Of a stretch of DNA of 16,563 bases, positions 6,417 to 14,106 are shown in pieces. Position 1 is the first letter of the stretch, and each line of letters opens with the position of its first letter. The DNA lies in assembly GCA_017557475.1 (NCBI GenBank), contig JAFYYO010000334.1:1-16563 (forward strand), in the 5' to 3' direction. Below the pieces are notes generated by a model that searched no databases, had not been told where the DNA came from, and was given only the letters and a program-made list of their open reading frames with translations. This stretch comes from Bacteroidaceae bacterium. GTDB taxonomy: Bacteria; Bacteroidota; Bacteroidia; Bacteroidales; Bacteroidaceae. The position numbers and the translations under genes were made by a program.

Positions 6417-6526
6417 AACTAGCCACGCCTAGTTGCCCAACTAGGCACGTCTAGTTTGCGAATTAGGCACGTCTAGTTTGCCAACTAGCCACGCCTAGTT
6501 TGAGATCATAACACAACAGCATAGCA
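6417..6526. repeat. 22-bp palindromic tandem repeat array B (4 units plus a half)
   Basis: Four exact-period units start at 6417, 6439, 6461 and 6483, with canonical core AACTAGGCACGTCTAGTT. A degenerate fifth (6505-6526) keeps only an ATCATAACAC arm, the alternative arm type seen in array A. The array begins two bases after the DUF349 stop codon and ends at the left arm of the terminator. The 328-base gene-free stretch 6415-6742 otherwise holds that terminator, the next promoter and a hairpin; I see nothing in about 6580-6680. Confidence 0.88.
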
Positions 6527-6577
6527 AACGCTTGCCAGAAAGAGGTGTCCCTCAAGGCAGTGCGTTTGCTTTTTTTG
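6523..6577 (+). terminator. Intrinsic terminator of the DUF349 gene
   Basis: AGCAAACGC (6523-6531) pairs perfectly with GCGTTTGCT (6562-6570). The stem continues inward as TTGCC (6532-6536) with GGCAG (6556-6560), with one bulged base, and a run of seven T follows. It sits after repeat array B, so the array would be transcribed as part of the DUF349 mRNA. Confidence 0.88.
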
Positions 6578-6686
6578 TGTCCTTTATCTCGTCTCTTATC
6601 CACCAAAAACACTTATTATCTCACGAAAAAAGGAACAAAGAAGCATTTTTAGTAACCAAAATAGTGCTTTTCCGGATAAAAAATCG

Positions 6687-6723
6687 TACCTTTGCAGCCG
6701 ATTAGTGCGCACTATGCGCGCAC
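6687..6723 (+). promoter_or_regulatory. Promoter and 5'-end hairpin of the acyl-chain operon
   Basis: TACCTTTG (6687-6694) is a perfect -7 element; I see no clear TTTG at the -33 position, so activation or a weak promoter is possible. Just past the likely transcription start, GTGCGC (6705-6710) and GCGCAC (6718-6723) form a 6-bp GC-rich hairpin with a 7-base loop. It would sit at the 5' end of the mRNA and could stabilise it. The gene starts 20 bases further on. Confidence 0.65.
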
Positions 6724-6742
6724 GTACAATAATAATATAGGC

Positions 6743-7882
6743 ATGAAGTGTACCGTAAAAGCTGTCGAAACTAAACGTCAGATGACCGACTTCGTGGAAC
6801 TTCCAGGGAAGATCTACAAAGGCAATTCATGCTATGTGCCCGACTTGGAAAAGGACGTGCGAGGCTGGTTCAATCCCAATCACAACCCAGGTCTCGGGCA
6901 TTGCGACGTGAAGCCTTTCGTCGCCTACAGCGAGGAAGGAGAGCCTGTTGGACGCATCGTGGGCATCATCAACCACAAGGCAAACCAGATCTGGAAAGGC
7001 AATTGCGTACGCTTCGGATGGATTGAGTTCATCGACGACACAGACGTCTCCGCCGCTCTACTCAAGGCTGTCGAGGATTGGGGAAGAGAGAAGAGCATGG
7101 ATTCCATACAGGGCCCGCTCGGCATCTCCGACTTCGATAAGGAAGGCATGCTCGTCGAAGACTTCGACCAAATGGGTTCCGCCATCACCATCTACAACCC
7201 TGCTTACTATCCTGAGCACATGGAGAAGCTCGGCTTCAAGAAGGAAGTGGACTGGGTACAAGTAAAGGTGGAGGTTCCTACGGAAGTGCCGGAACGCTTT
7301 GCTCGCGTTTCAAAGCTGGTGAGCGACCTGTATGGACTGAAGGTAAAGAAGCTCACGCACGATGACATCTACAAGGAAGGCTACGGACGCAAGATATTCC
7401 ATCTGCTCAACGAAGCCTATAAGCAGCTCTTCGGCTATACGCCTCATACCGATGAAGAGGCAGATGCTTTCGTCAACGAATACATCAGTATGCTCGACCT
7501 CAAGATGCTGCCGATGGTGGAGGACAATGAAGGCAACCTCATCGCCTGCAGTGTCACGATGCCCAATCTCTCGCGAGCCCTGCAGAAATCGCATGGACGC
7601 CTGTTCCCCTTGGGATGGTTCCACTTGCTGCGAGCACTGAAGTTCAAGCACGAAGATGAGGTGGAGCTACTCCTCATCGCCGTTCATCCCGAATGGCAAG
7701 CATTGGGAGTCAACGCCTTGCTCTTTGCCGACCTCATTCCCATCTTCAATGAGATAGGATTCCACAACGCAGAGACAGGACCGATGCTCGAGAGCAACAT
7801 GAAGGTCCTCTCGCAGTGGAAGGTGCTCAACCCCACTTTCTGCAAGCGCAGAAGATGCTTCAGTAAAGAAATTCAACCGTAA
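6743..7882 (+). CDS. Large GNAT-fold N-acyltransferase-like protein
   Basis: From the ATG at 6743 this is 379 residues; the longer frame beginning at a TTG (6692) would overlap the -7 promoter element, so it is rejected. There is no signal peptide. An N-terminal GNAT-like region contains VGRIVGIIN (about 69-77), a GP motif followed by DFDKEGMLVEDF (about 124-141) and YNPAYYPEHMEKLGF (about 151-165). A second segment has LLLIAVHPEWQALGVNALL (about 309-327), which resembles a GNAT acetyl-CoA-binding strand and loop, and ETGPMLESN near 344-352. The size and GP...G-L-EdF motif resemble a family of long GNAT proteins in lipid clusters; I recall bacterial ceramide synthase (bCerS) being GNAT-like, but I cannot confirm membership. 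It heads a tight operon with a KAS and an ACP, so an acyl-ACP or acyl-CoA donor and an amine acceptor are likely (inference). Confidence 0.75.
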   Translation: MKCTVKAVETKRQMTDFVELPGKIYKGNSCYVPDLEKDVRGWFNPNHNPGLGHCDVKPFVAYSEEGEPVGRIVGIINHKANQIWKGNCVRFGWIEFIDDTDVSAALLKAVEDWGREKSMDSIQGPLGISDFDKEGMLVEDFDQMGSAITIYNPAYYPEHMEKLGFKKEVDWVQVKVEVPTEVPERFARVSKLVSDLYGLKVKKLTHDDIYKEGYGRKIFHLLNEAYKQLFGYTPHTDEEADAFVNEYISMLDLKMLPMVEDNEGNLIACSVTMPNLSRALQKSHGRLFPLGWFHLLRALKFKHEDEVELLLIAVHPEWQALGVNALLFADLIPIFNEIGFHNAETGPMLESNMKVLSQWKVLNPTFCKRRRCFSKEIQP

Positions 7883-7902
7883 ATCGTTAATAGTTAAATC
7901 GT
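7880..7902. repeat. Short AT-rich direct repeat in the GNAT-KAS spacer
   Basis: TAAATCGT occurs at 7880-7887 and 7895-7902. The first copy includes the stop codon of the GNAT gene. It separates two genes of the operon by 30 bases; no terminator is present. Confidence 0.5.
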
Positions 7903-7912
7903 AAAAGATATA

Positions 7913-9133
7913 ATGGCAAACAGAGTAGTAATAACAGGCATGGGCATTTGGTCCTGCATCGGAACCAGCCTTGACGAAGTGCGCGACGCACTCTATCAAG
8001 GCAAGAGTGGCATCATATTTAGCCAGGAACGCAAGGACGCCGGCTTCCGTTCGGCACTTGTAGGCAACGTCCCCAAAGTGGACCTCAAGCCCTACGTCCC
8101 TCGTAACCTCCGCAACTTTATGCCTGAGGAAGCACAGTACGGCTATATTGCCACCAAGCAGGCACTCGAACAGGCCGGCATCGACGAAGACTATCTTAAC
8201 ACACATGAAGTGGGCATCATCTATGGCAACGACTCCGTAGCAGAAGCAACGATGCAGAGCCTTGACAAGTTCCGTCAGGCTACCAGCACAGTGGCTTGCG
8301 GCAGCGGTGCCATCTTCCAAAGCATGAACTCCAACATCACTATGAATCTGGCCTGCCTCTTCAAGCTTCGTGGCATCAACCTCACCGCTTCGGCAGCCTG
8401 TGCATCAGGTTCTCAGAGCATCGGTCTGGCTGCTTTGCTCATATCTCAGGGCTTGCAGGACTGCGTGGTTTGCGGTGGTGCAGAAGAGAATAATATGTAT
8501 GGCATCGCCTCCTTCGACGGCATCCAAGCCTTCTCTATCCGTGAAGACGAGCCCGAGAAAGCCAGCCGTCCCTTTGATGCAAGCCGTGATGGTCTCGTTC
8601 CAAGTGGTGGTGGTGCAACCGTCATCCTTGAGAGCTACGAACATGCCGTCAAGCGTGGTGCCAACATCATAGCAGAGATAGTAAGCTGGGGCTTCTCCGG
8701 CAACGGCGACCACATCTCGACACCCAACGTCGCAGGCCCAGCTCGTTCACTCGAACTCTGCCTTCGCAACGGCGGCATCGACCCGAAGCAGATTGGCTAT
8801 ATCAACGCTCACGCCACCAGCACAGTCATAGGTGACCGTCGTGAAGCCCAAGCCATCGCTCAACTCTTTGGCGAGCGCACCGTGCCCGTTACCTCTACAA
8901 AGAGCCAAACAGGACACGAGATGTGGATGGCTGGAGCTAGCGAAATCATATATTCAACCCTGATGATGAAGAACGGCTTCATCGCTGGCAACATCAACTT
9001 TGAGAAGCCTGACGAGGAAACAGCCTGCATCAATGTGCTGCCAGAAACAAAGGAGACACACTTCGACATGTTCCTCTCCAATAGCTTCGGCTTCGGTGGA
9101 ACTAACTCCACCCTCATCGTGAAGAATGTTTAG
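7913..9133 (+). CDS. Beta-ketoacyl-ACP synthase (FabB/FabF type)
   Basis: The enzyme condenses an acyl chain with malonyl-ACP, extending it by two carbons. At 406 residues it has the normal KAS I/II length. The complete catalytic set is visible: Cys163 in SAACASGS, His300 in NAHATST, Lys330 and His335 in TKSQTGHEM, plus the GFGGTN loop (393-398). The usual HGTSTP around the first His reads HATSTV here, so substrate choice may differ from housekeeping FabF. There is no partner chain-length factor, so it is a single condensing enzyme rather than a type II PKS pair. It stands 30 bases after the GNAT gene and 42 before the ACP gene. Ketoreductase and dehydratase activities would have to come from elsewhere, or the beta-keto product is used directly. 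Confidence 0.93.
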   Translation: MANRVVITGMGIWSCIGTSLDEVRDALYQGKSGIIFSQERKDAGFRSALVGNVPKVDLKPYVPRNLRNFMPEEAQYGYIATKQALEQAGIDEDYLNTHEVGIIYGNDSVAEATMQSLDKFRQATSTVACGSGAIFQSMNSNITMNLACLFKLRGINLTASAACASGSQSIGLAALLISQGLQDCVVCGGAEENNMYGIASFDGIQAFSIREDEPEKASRPFDASRDGLVPSGGGATVILESYEHAVKRGANIIAEIVSWGFSGNGDHISTPNVAGPARSLELCLRNGGIDPKQIGYINAHATSTVIGDRREAQAIAQLFGERTVPVTSTKSQTGHEMWMAGASEIIYSTLMMKNGFIAGNINFEKPDEETACINVLPETKETHFDMFLSNSFGFGGTNSTLIVKNV

Positions 9134-9175
9134 AACTTATTAGATATTATTTATTACTAACCAAAACAATAGAAT

Positions 9176-9418
9176 ATGACAAGAGAAGAAATCATTGCAG
9201 AGATCAATGCCGAATTGGCAGAAGAGTTTGAAATCGACGAGAGCGCTATCACTCCTGATGCTCCCATCTACCAGACGCTCGAACTCGACAGCCTGAGCCT
9301 CGTTGACCTCATCGGTATCGTTCAGACTAAGTATGGCGTGCTCATCTCTAAGGCTGAGCTTCCTAACATCAAGACCTTTGCTCAGCTCTACGATTATATC
9401 GAGCAGCATCAGAAGTAA
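9176..9418 (+). CDS. Acyl carrier protein
   Basis: This 80-residue acidic protein has the phosphopantetheine attachment Ser39 in the LELDSLSLVDL motif, with helices either side as expected for an ACP. It is likely a dedicated carrier for this operon rather than the housekeeping AcpP, because it is flanked by a KAS and a FAD oxidoreductase instead of fabF/rnc-type neighbours. Its TAA stop directly abuts the ATG of the next gene, suggesting translational coupling. Confidence 0.93.
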   Translation: MTREEIIAEINAELAEEFEIDESAITPDAPIYQTLELDSLSLVDLIGIVQTKYGVLISKAELPNIKTFAQLYDYIEQHQK

Positions 9419-10822
9419 ATGCACGATGTCCTGATTATCGGCAGTGGGCTGGGCGGACTGGAGTGCGGGGCTCTGCTCGCCAAACGCGGGCTTAAGGTGC
9501 TTGTGCTCGAAGGTTCCAATCAACCAGGTGGCTGCATGCAAAGCTTCCGCAGAGGCGGATTGCATTACGATACAGGACTTCATTATGTAGGCGGGCTTGC
9601 TGCTGGGCAAGCGATGCACAACGCCTTTGCGGAACTCGGACTGCTCGACCTGCCTTGGCAAAGGATGGACGAAGACTTCGACCACGTCATTATAGGAGGT
9701 CGACACTTTGCCTTCCACCAAGGCTACGAAGCATTCGTCGAGGGATTGGCAAAAGACTTCCCGCATCAGCGAGAAGCGCTCCAAAGCTATGTCAGTAGGC
9801 TTCAGAACATCACAGCAGCAGACATGGATGTCTGTGCATACGACTTCCTTTGCCAGACATTCTCAGACGAGTTGCTCCTGAACGTAGTCAGTGCTGCCGC
9901 CATGAAGACGGAACTCCGACGCGAGTCGCTTCCTCTCTTTAACTTCGCACACACCTGTTCCAGCTACATCGAGAGCAGTTGGCGGCTCAAAGGCGACGGC
10001 AATCTGCTGGTGAGAAAGCTTGTTGACACCATCGAAGAGGCAGGTGGCGAGGTTCGGACGAACAGCAAAGTGACACGTCTGACAGAGCAGGATGGACACA
10101 TTACAAAAGCTACTTGTGCTGATGGACAGGCCTACGAAGCGGAATACTTCATCTCCGACATCCATCCGGCTATGCTTTGCAGGTTGCTTGAAGAGTGTCC
10201 TTCGGTGCGCAAGGCCTTCCGCAGAAGGATGCAGACGGCGGAGAATACCTGTGGCATGTTCACTGCACAACTCAGCATAAAGCCTGGTGCGTTGCGCTAC
10301 TTTGCACATAATGTCTTTGTCTATGACAAGCCAAACGTCTGGACAATGACGGAGGAGAACAACCCTGTGAAGGGAGTCATGATAAGTGCAAGGGTTCCCG
10401 AAGATAGCTCGGACAGTTTGAGACAGATAGACCTCCTCACACCTATGCCTTGGCACGAATGTCAGGCTTGGTCAGAGACAAGGGTCGGACATCGCGGCGA
10501 CGACTATAAAGCCTTCTGCCAAAGCAAGACCGAGCAGTGCATAGCATTGGCTGAGCAATACATTCCTAGCCTTCACGAAATGGTGGAGCAGTGTTATACA
10601 AGTACACCTCTTACTTATCGTGACTATTTAGGAAGCCCTGAAGGTGGAGCTTTCGGCATGCGTAAAGATTGCCGCACATCGATGCTCAGTTTCCACTCCG
10701 TGAATTCGCCGCTTCCCAACCTTTTGCTTACGGGGCAGAGCATCATCCTGCCTGGTATCGAGGGCGTCACCATGACAGCCTTCGAAACATGTAGCAAGAT
10801 TACACGAGACATCGCAAGATAA
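9419..10822 (+). CDS. FAD-dependent oxidoreductase, CrtI/RetSat-like
   Basis: This 467-residue protein begins MHDVLIIGSGLGGLECGALL, a Rossmann FAD-binding GxGxxG motif, followed by the LVLEGSNQPGG second-strand signature (28-38). The conserved DTGLHYVGG lies at 51-59. The C-terminus has the second FAD contact, LLLTGQSIILPGIEGV (about 435-450). This layout matches the phytoene desaturase / retinol saturase group (COG1233), which acts on polyene or other unsaturated lipids. The start abuts the ACP stop codon exactly. In this setting it could saturate or desaturate an ACP-linked or lipid acyl chain; the substrate is unknown. No membrane segment is obvious. Confidence 0.85.
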   Translation: MHDVLIIGSGLGGLECGALLAKRGLKVLVLEGSNQPGGCMQSFRRGGLHYDTGLHYVGGLAAGQAMHNAFAELGLLDLPWQRMDEDFDHVIIGGRHFAFHQGYEAFVEGLAKDFPHQREALQSYVSRLQNITAADMDVCAYDFLCQTFSDELLLNVVSAAAMKTELRRESLPLFNFAHTCSSYIESSWRLKGDGNLLVRKLVDTIEEAGGEVRTNSKVTRLTEQDGHITKATCADGQAYEAEYFISDIHPAMLCRLLEECPSVRKAFRRRMQTAENTCGMFTAQLSIKPGALRYFAHNVFVYDKPNVWTMTEENNPVKGVMISARVPEDSSDSLRQIDLLTPMPWHECQAWSETRVGHRGDDYKAFCQSKTEQCIALAEQYIPSLHEMVEQCYTSTPLTYRDYLGSPEGGAFGMRKDCRTSMLSFHSVNSPLPNLLLTGQSIILPGIEGVTMTAFETCSKITRDIAR

Positions 10823-10832
10823 CAAATAATAC

Positions 10833-13367
10833 ATGACAAGAAAACTCTTTGCAACCCTTGCCCTGCTTCTGGCATTCAGTGTGAATGTCTTGGGTCAGAA
10901 GATTACCGGTCTCATCCTGGATGCTTCCACCGGTGACAGTCTGTCCCTGGCAGGCGTCAGTTACAAGGATCGCAAGACTTCTACCATAGCCGACTTGGAC
11001 GGCATCTTTTCCATTGCGCGCATCAATGGTGCGACGCTCGTCTTCTCTTGTATGGGTTATAAGGAGGAGTCGGTGAACATCACAAAGGCTACACCCAGCC
11101 GACTCACCATTAAGCTTAAGCCCGACACGAAGGCTCTGCAGGAGGTCACCATCAAGGCAGAGAGGAAGCGTTACGTCCGCAAGGACAATCCTGCCATAGA
11201 GCTCATGAAGCGTGTCATCGAGGCCAAGAAGGACACCAAGCTCGAGAACCATGACTACTACATGTACAACAAGTACCAGAAGTTGTCGATGGCCCTGAAC
11301 GACTATAAGGTCAAGGAACTGGACAGCACGGATGTAGGCAAGGTGAAGTGGACGCAGCAGGCTGAGCTTAGTCCGTACAACAACAAGATGGTCGTACCCA
11401 TCTCCCTTGATGAGACGGTCACGCAACACATCTATCGTAAAGAGCCGAAACAGGAGAAAGACATCATTCAAGGCGAGCAGAGCACTGGTTTGAACCAGCT
11501 CTTTGCAACGGGCGAAATGGTAAATACAACGCTGAAGGAAGTCTTTCAGGACGTTGACATCTACGACCAATATGTCAAGCTCTTGAAGTTCCCCTTCCTG
11601 AGTCCCATTGCTTCTGGTGCGACAGCGTTCTACAGGTACTACATTACCGATACTGTCCTTGTGGATCGCGACTCGTGCTACCACTTGACGTTCACGCCCA
11701 ACAACCCGCAAGACATCGGCTTCAGCGGTGACATCTACATCTTGAAGGACTCGTCTTTGCACGTCAAGAAGTGTCACCTCTCTATTCCGAAGAAGAGTGA
11801 TGTCAACTTCGTCAGCTCGCTTCACATTGACCAAGTGTATAGTCAGTTGCCTAACGAAGAGTGGGCACTGACGAACGATGACATGTGGGCCGAGATGACA
11901 TTGCTTGGCAAGAGCCTCTTGGTGGTGCGCAACACGCGTCTTTCCGACTACAGCTTCGAGCCTTTGCACAAGAACCTATTCAAGGGTCAGGCCAAGGTGA
12001 AACGCATGGCCGATTCGCGCAACCAGGACGAGGACTTCTGGAATCAGTATCGAGCCGTCGAACTTTCGCAGAAGGAGGGTGGACTGGGCGACTTCATGAC
12101 GGCCATGTCGAAGTCGAAGAACATGCGCATTCCCTTGCTTGTGGTCAAGACGCTCTTTGAGAACTACATCGAGACATCTCGTGCAGGCAAGCCAAGCAAG
12201 TTCGATATAGGACCCGTCATCAGTACCTTCTCGACCAACTTCTACGATGGTTTCCGTACACGTATCGGTGGCAAGACGACGGGTGCTTTCAATAAGCACT
12301 TCTTCCTTTACGGCTATTATACTCACGGATTCAAGTCGGGAGGCAACTACTACGGCTTCGAGGGCAGCTATTGTTTCAACAAGAAGAAGAACTCGAACTT
12401 CGAGTTCCCGCAGCGAATGATTGTCTTCGAGAGTTCGCTCGACGTTACGTCTGTCTCCGATAAGTTCCTTAAGAACAGTAAGGACAACCTTTTCGTCAAC
12501 TTCAAGACCGAGACGGTCAACATGCTTTACAAGAACAACAAGCAGCGACTCGGCTTTGTATGGGAGACGGATTACGGTCTGAACTTTACGACGAACGTCG
12601 TTGCGGAGAGTAACAAACCTGTCGGCGACCTGCGTCTCATTCATGTCAGCGACGACACGGAGGATTTCCGTATGCGCACCACAGAGTGGAATGCTGCCGT
12701 ACAGTTCTGTCCTGGACAGACCTACATCAATACCAAACAAGACCGCTGGCCTATCAATAAGGACCGACCAGAGTTCACTATCCGCCATGCCATCTGCTTC
12801 AAAGGCATCCTTGGAGGCCAGTATGCTTCCAACCAGACTGAGGTGGGCATCTACAAGCGTCAGTGGTTGGGCAGTTGGGGACGTATCGACCTTTATGCCT
12901 CAGGCTCAATGCAATGGAACAAGGTGCCGTTCCCGCTCCTCATCACACCGCCGACGTGTATCTCTTATGTAGAGCAGGAGGGCACTCTCAACATGCTTCA
13001 CAACATGGAATTCTTCATGGACCGTCGTGTCTTCTGGTCATTGGCGTGGAACATGAACGGCAAGCTTTTCAATCGCATTCCGCTCTTCAAGAAGCTCAAA
13101 CTGCGTGAGTACTTTGCTTTCCGAGGCGTTTGGGGTACGCTTACAGACAAGAATAATCCTTTGTTGAACACTAGCGATGAGATGCTCTATAAGTTCCCCG
13201 AAGGCTCATACGCCATTGATGGCAGCAGGCCTTACATGGAGGTGGCAGTCGGCATTCGCAACATCCTTAAGGTCTTTGGTGTCGATTATGTGCGTCGTCT
13301 TAACTACTTCGAGCATCCCGGAACGAAGAAGAACGGTGTCCGCTTCAACTTGACATTCTCCTTCTGA
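10833..13367 (+). CDS. DUF5686 outer-membrane protein with carboxypeptidase-regulatory-like domain
   Basis: This 844-residue protein has a signal peptide (MTRKLFATLALLLAFSVNVLGQ). A carboxypeptidase-regulatory-like beta-sandwich covers about 24-105 (ITGLILDASTGDSL... ADLDGIFSIA). A linker with KALQEVTIKAERKRYVRKDNPA leads into the large DUF5686 region. The C-terminal half has many alternating aromatic and polar stretches and ends in RFNLTFSF, as expected for an outer-membrane beta-barrel. It is related in layout to SusC-like proteins but lacks a visible TonB-plug pattern. It begins 10 bases after the FAD oxidoreductase stop and so is part of the operon. Function of the family is unknown; surface or lipid-linked transport is possible (inference). 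Confidence 0.85.
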   Translation: MTRKLFATLALLLAFSVNVLGQKITGLILDASTGDSLSLAGVSYKDRKTSTIADLDGIFSIARINGATLVFSCMGYKEESVNITKATPSRLTIKLKPDTKALQEVTIKAERKRYVRKDNPAIELMKRVIEAKKDTKLENHDYYMYNKYQKLSMALNDYKVKELDSTDVGKVKWTQQAELSPYNNKMVVPISLDETVTQHIYRKEPKQEKDIIQGEQSTGLNQLFATGEMVNTTLKEVFQDVDIYDQYVKLLKFPFLSPIASGATAFYRYYITDTVLVDRDSCYHLTFTPNNPQDIGFSGDIYILKDSSLHVKKCHLSIPKKSDVNFVSSLHIDQVYSQLPNEEWALTNDDMWAEMTLLGKSLLVVRNTRLSDYSFEPLHKNLFKGQAKVKRMADSRNQDEDFWNQYRAVELSQKEGGLGDFMTAMSKSKNMRIPLLVVKTLFENYIETSRAGKPSKFDIGPVISTFSTNFYDGFRTRIGGKTTGAFNKHFFLYGYYTHGFKSGGNYYGFEGSYCFNKKKNSNFEFPQRMIVFESSLDVTSVSDKFLKNSKDNLFVNFKTETVNMLYKNNKQRLGFVWETDYGLNFTTNVVAESNKPVGDLRLIHVSDDTEDFRMRTTEWNAAVQFCPGQTYINTKQDRWPINKDRPEFTIRHAICFKGILGGQYASNQTEVGIYKRQWLGSWGRIDLYASGSMQWNKVPFPLLITPPTCISYVEQEGTLNMLHNMEFFMDRRVFWSLAWNMNGKLFNRIPLFKKLKLREYFAFRGVWGTLTDKNNPLLNTSDEMLYKFPEGSYAIDGSRPYMEVAVGIRNILKVFGVDYVRRLNYFEHPGTKKNGVRFNLTFSF

Positions 13368-13402
13368 TTCCTATACATTATATATTTAATAGTATTTGTC
13401 CT

Positions 13403-13903
13403 ATGTTTAGTCGTGTATTAATAGCATTTCTTTCGTTCTTTGCATCCTGCTCATTGCTTTTTGCAATTACGATACCCAAGGAGCATATCTACGTCTTTGA
13501 ACGCAGCACGAACTCCAACTACGTCTGCTATGACATCAACTTAAAAGGCGGCAATCTCTGCCAGAAGGAGCCGCTTAAGTCCTATTGGGTGTTGGACGAG
13601 GGAACCAGGATAGGAGAGCCTTCTTATTTGGAGAAAAAGATTGCTTTCGGCATCAAGGTCGTCAGTTCGACCGAGAATGAGGCTGTTGTTCACATGACAG
13701 CATACAAGGACTTGAAGATACGCATCTGTAAGCACAAAGGGAAGTGGGTAGGCATCGTCAAGCAGAATGGTCACGAGATGGTTCTGCAGAAGATGTTTGC
13801 CCAGATGAAGCAGTCGGTTTATCCCAAGTGCGAGTATGTGGACGTCTACGGCACGGACATTAATACCGGCGAAAAGCGAAAGGAACGCATCATGGCGAAG
13901 TAG
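13403..13903 (+). CDS. Small exported protein, DUF4833-like
   Basis: This 166-residue protein has an N-terminal hydrophobic signal (residues 4-21, FLSFFASCSLLFA then ITIPKEH). A cysteine at position 16 lies in a weak lipobox-like FASC. The mature part has NSNYVCYDINL, KSYWVLDEGTR and AFGIKVVSS, which I associate with DUF4833; the family call is from memory. It is beta-rich with Lys-rich segments. It follows the DUF5686 gene by 35 bases with no terminator between, so it is probably the last gene of the operon, ended by the terminator at 13926-13977. No catalytic residues are evident. Confidence 0.6.
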   Translation: MFSRVLIAFLSFFASCSLLFAITIPKEHIYVFERSTNSNYVCYDINLKGGNLCQKEPLKSYWVLDEGTRIGEPSYLEKKIAFGIKVVSSTENEAVVHMTAYKDLKIRICKHKGKWVGIVKQNGHEMVLQKMFAQMKQSVYPKCEYVDVYGTDINTGEKRKERIMAK

Positions 13904-13925
13904 TTTAAGCCGGAAACCATAAAGC

Positions 13926-13977
13926 AAAACAGAAGGCAGCAGGGATGCAAATTGTATCTCTGCTGCCTTCTTGTTTT
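13926..13977. terminator. Strong bidirectional terminator at a convergent junction
   Basis: AGAAGGCAGCAG (13931-13942) pairs perfectly with CTGCTGCCTTCT (13960-13971). The stem extends inward with mostly paired bases (GU pairs included), and outward as AAAAC/GTTTT with one bulge. T-tracts exist on both strands. It serves the plus-strand operon ending at 13903, and probably the minus-strand redoxin gene ending at 14107 after passing array C. Confidence 0.9.
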
Positions 13978-14086
13978 ACTACCTGTGCCTAGTTCCTCAA
14001 CTAGGCACGTCTAGTTTGCCAACTAGGCACGTCTAGTTTGTCAATTAGCCACGTCTAATTTGCCAACTAGCCACGGTGTGTTTTCA
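13977..14086. repeat. 22-bp palindromic tandem repeat array C (3 full units plus 2 degenerate)
   Basis: Full units start at 13999, 14021 and 14043, all in the same orientation as array B. Degenerate units in exact phase flank them (13977-13998 and 14065-14086). The first two full units share AACTAGGCACGTCTAGTT exactly; the third has TTAG and CTAA in place of the CTAG arms. The array lies between the bidirectional terminator and the stop codon of the minus-strand redoxin gene. Confidence 0.87.
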
Positions 14087-14106
14087 GACGAGGCTGCGTA
14101 TGTTAG

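Noticed and set aside
6692..6742. Upstream extension of the GNAT gene using a TTG start
   Set aside because: The start would lie within the TACCTTTG promoter element (6687-6694), upstream of the expected transcription start.
7913..9418. Type II polyketide or aryl polyene cluster
   Set aside because: Only one KAS with an intact Cys is present, with no chain-length factor, ketoreductase, dehydratase, thioesterase or ammonia-lyase in the window.
10800..11969. 389-codon open frame on the minus strand opposite the DUF5686 gene
   Set aside because: It is antisense to a protein with a clear signal peptide and carboxypeptidase-regulatory-like domain, and has no recognisable family.
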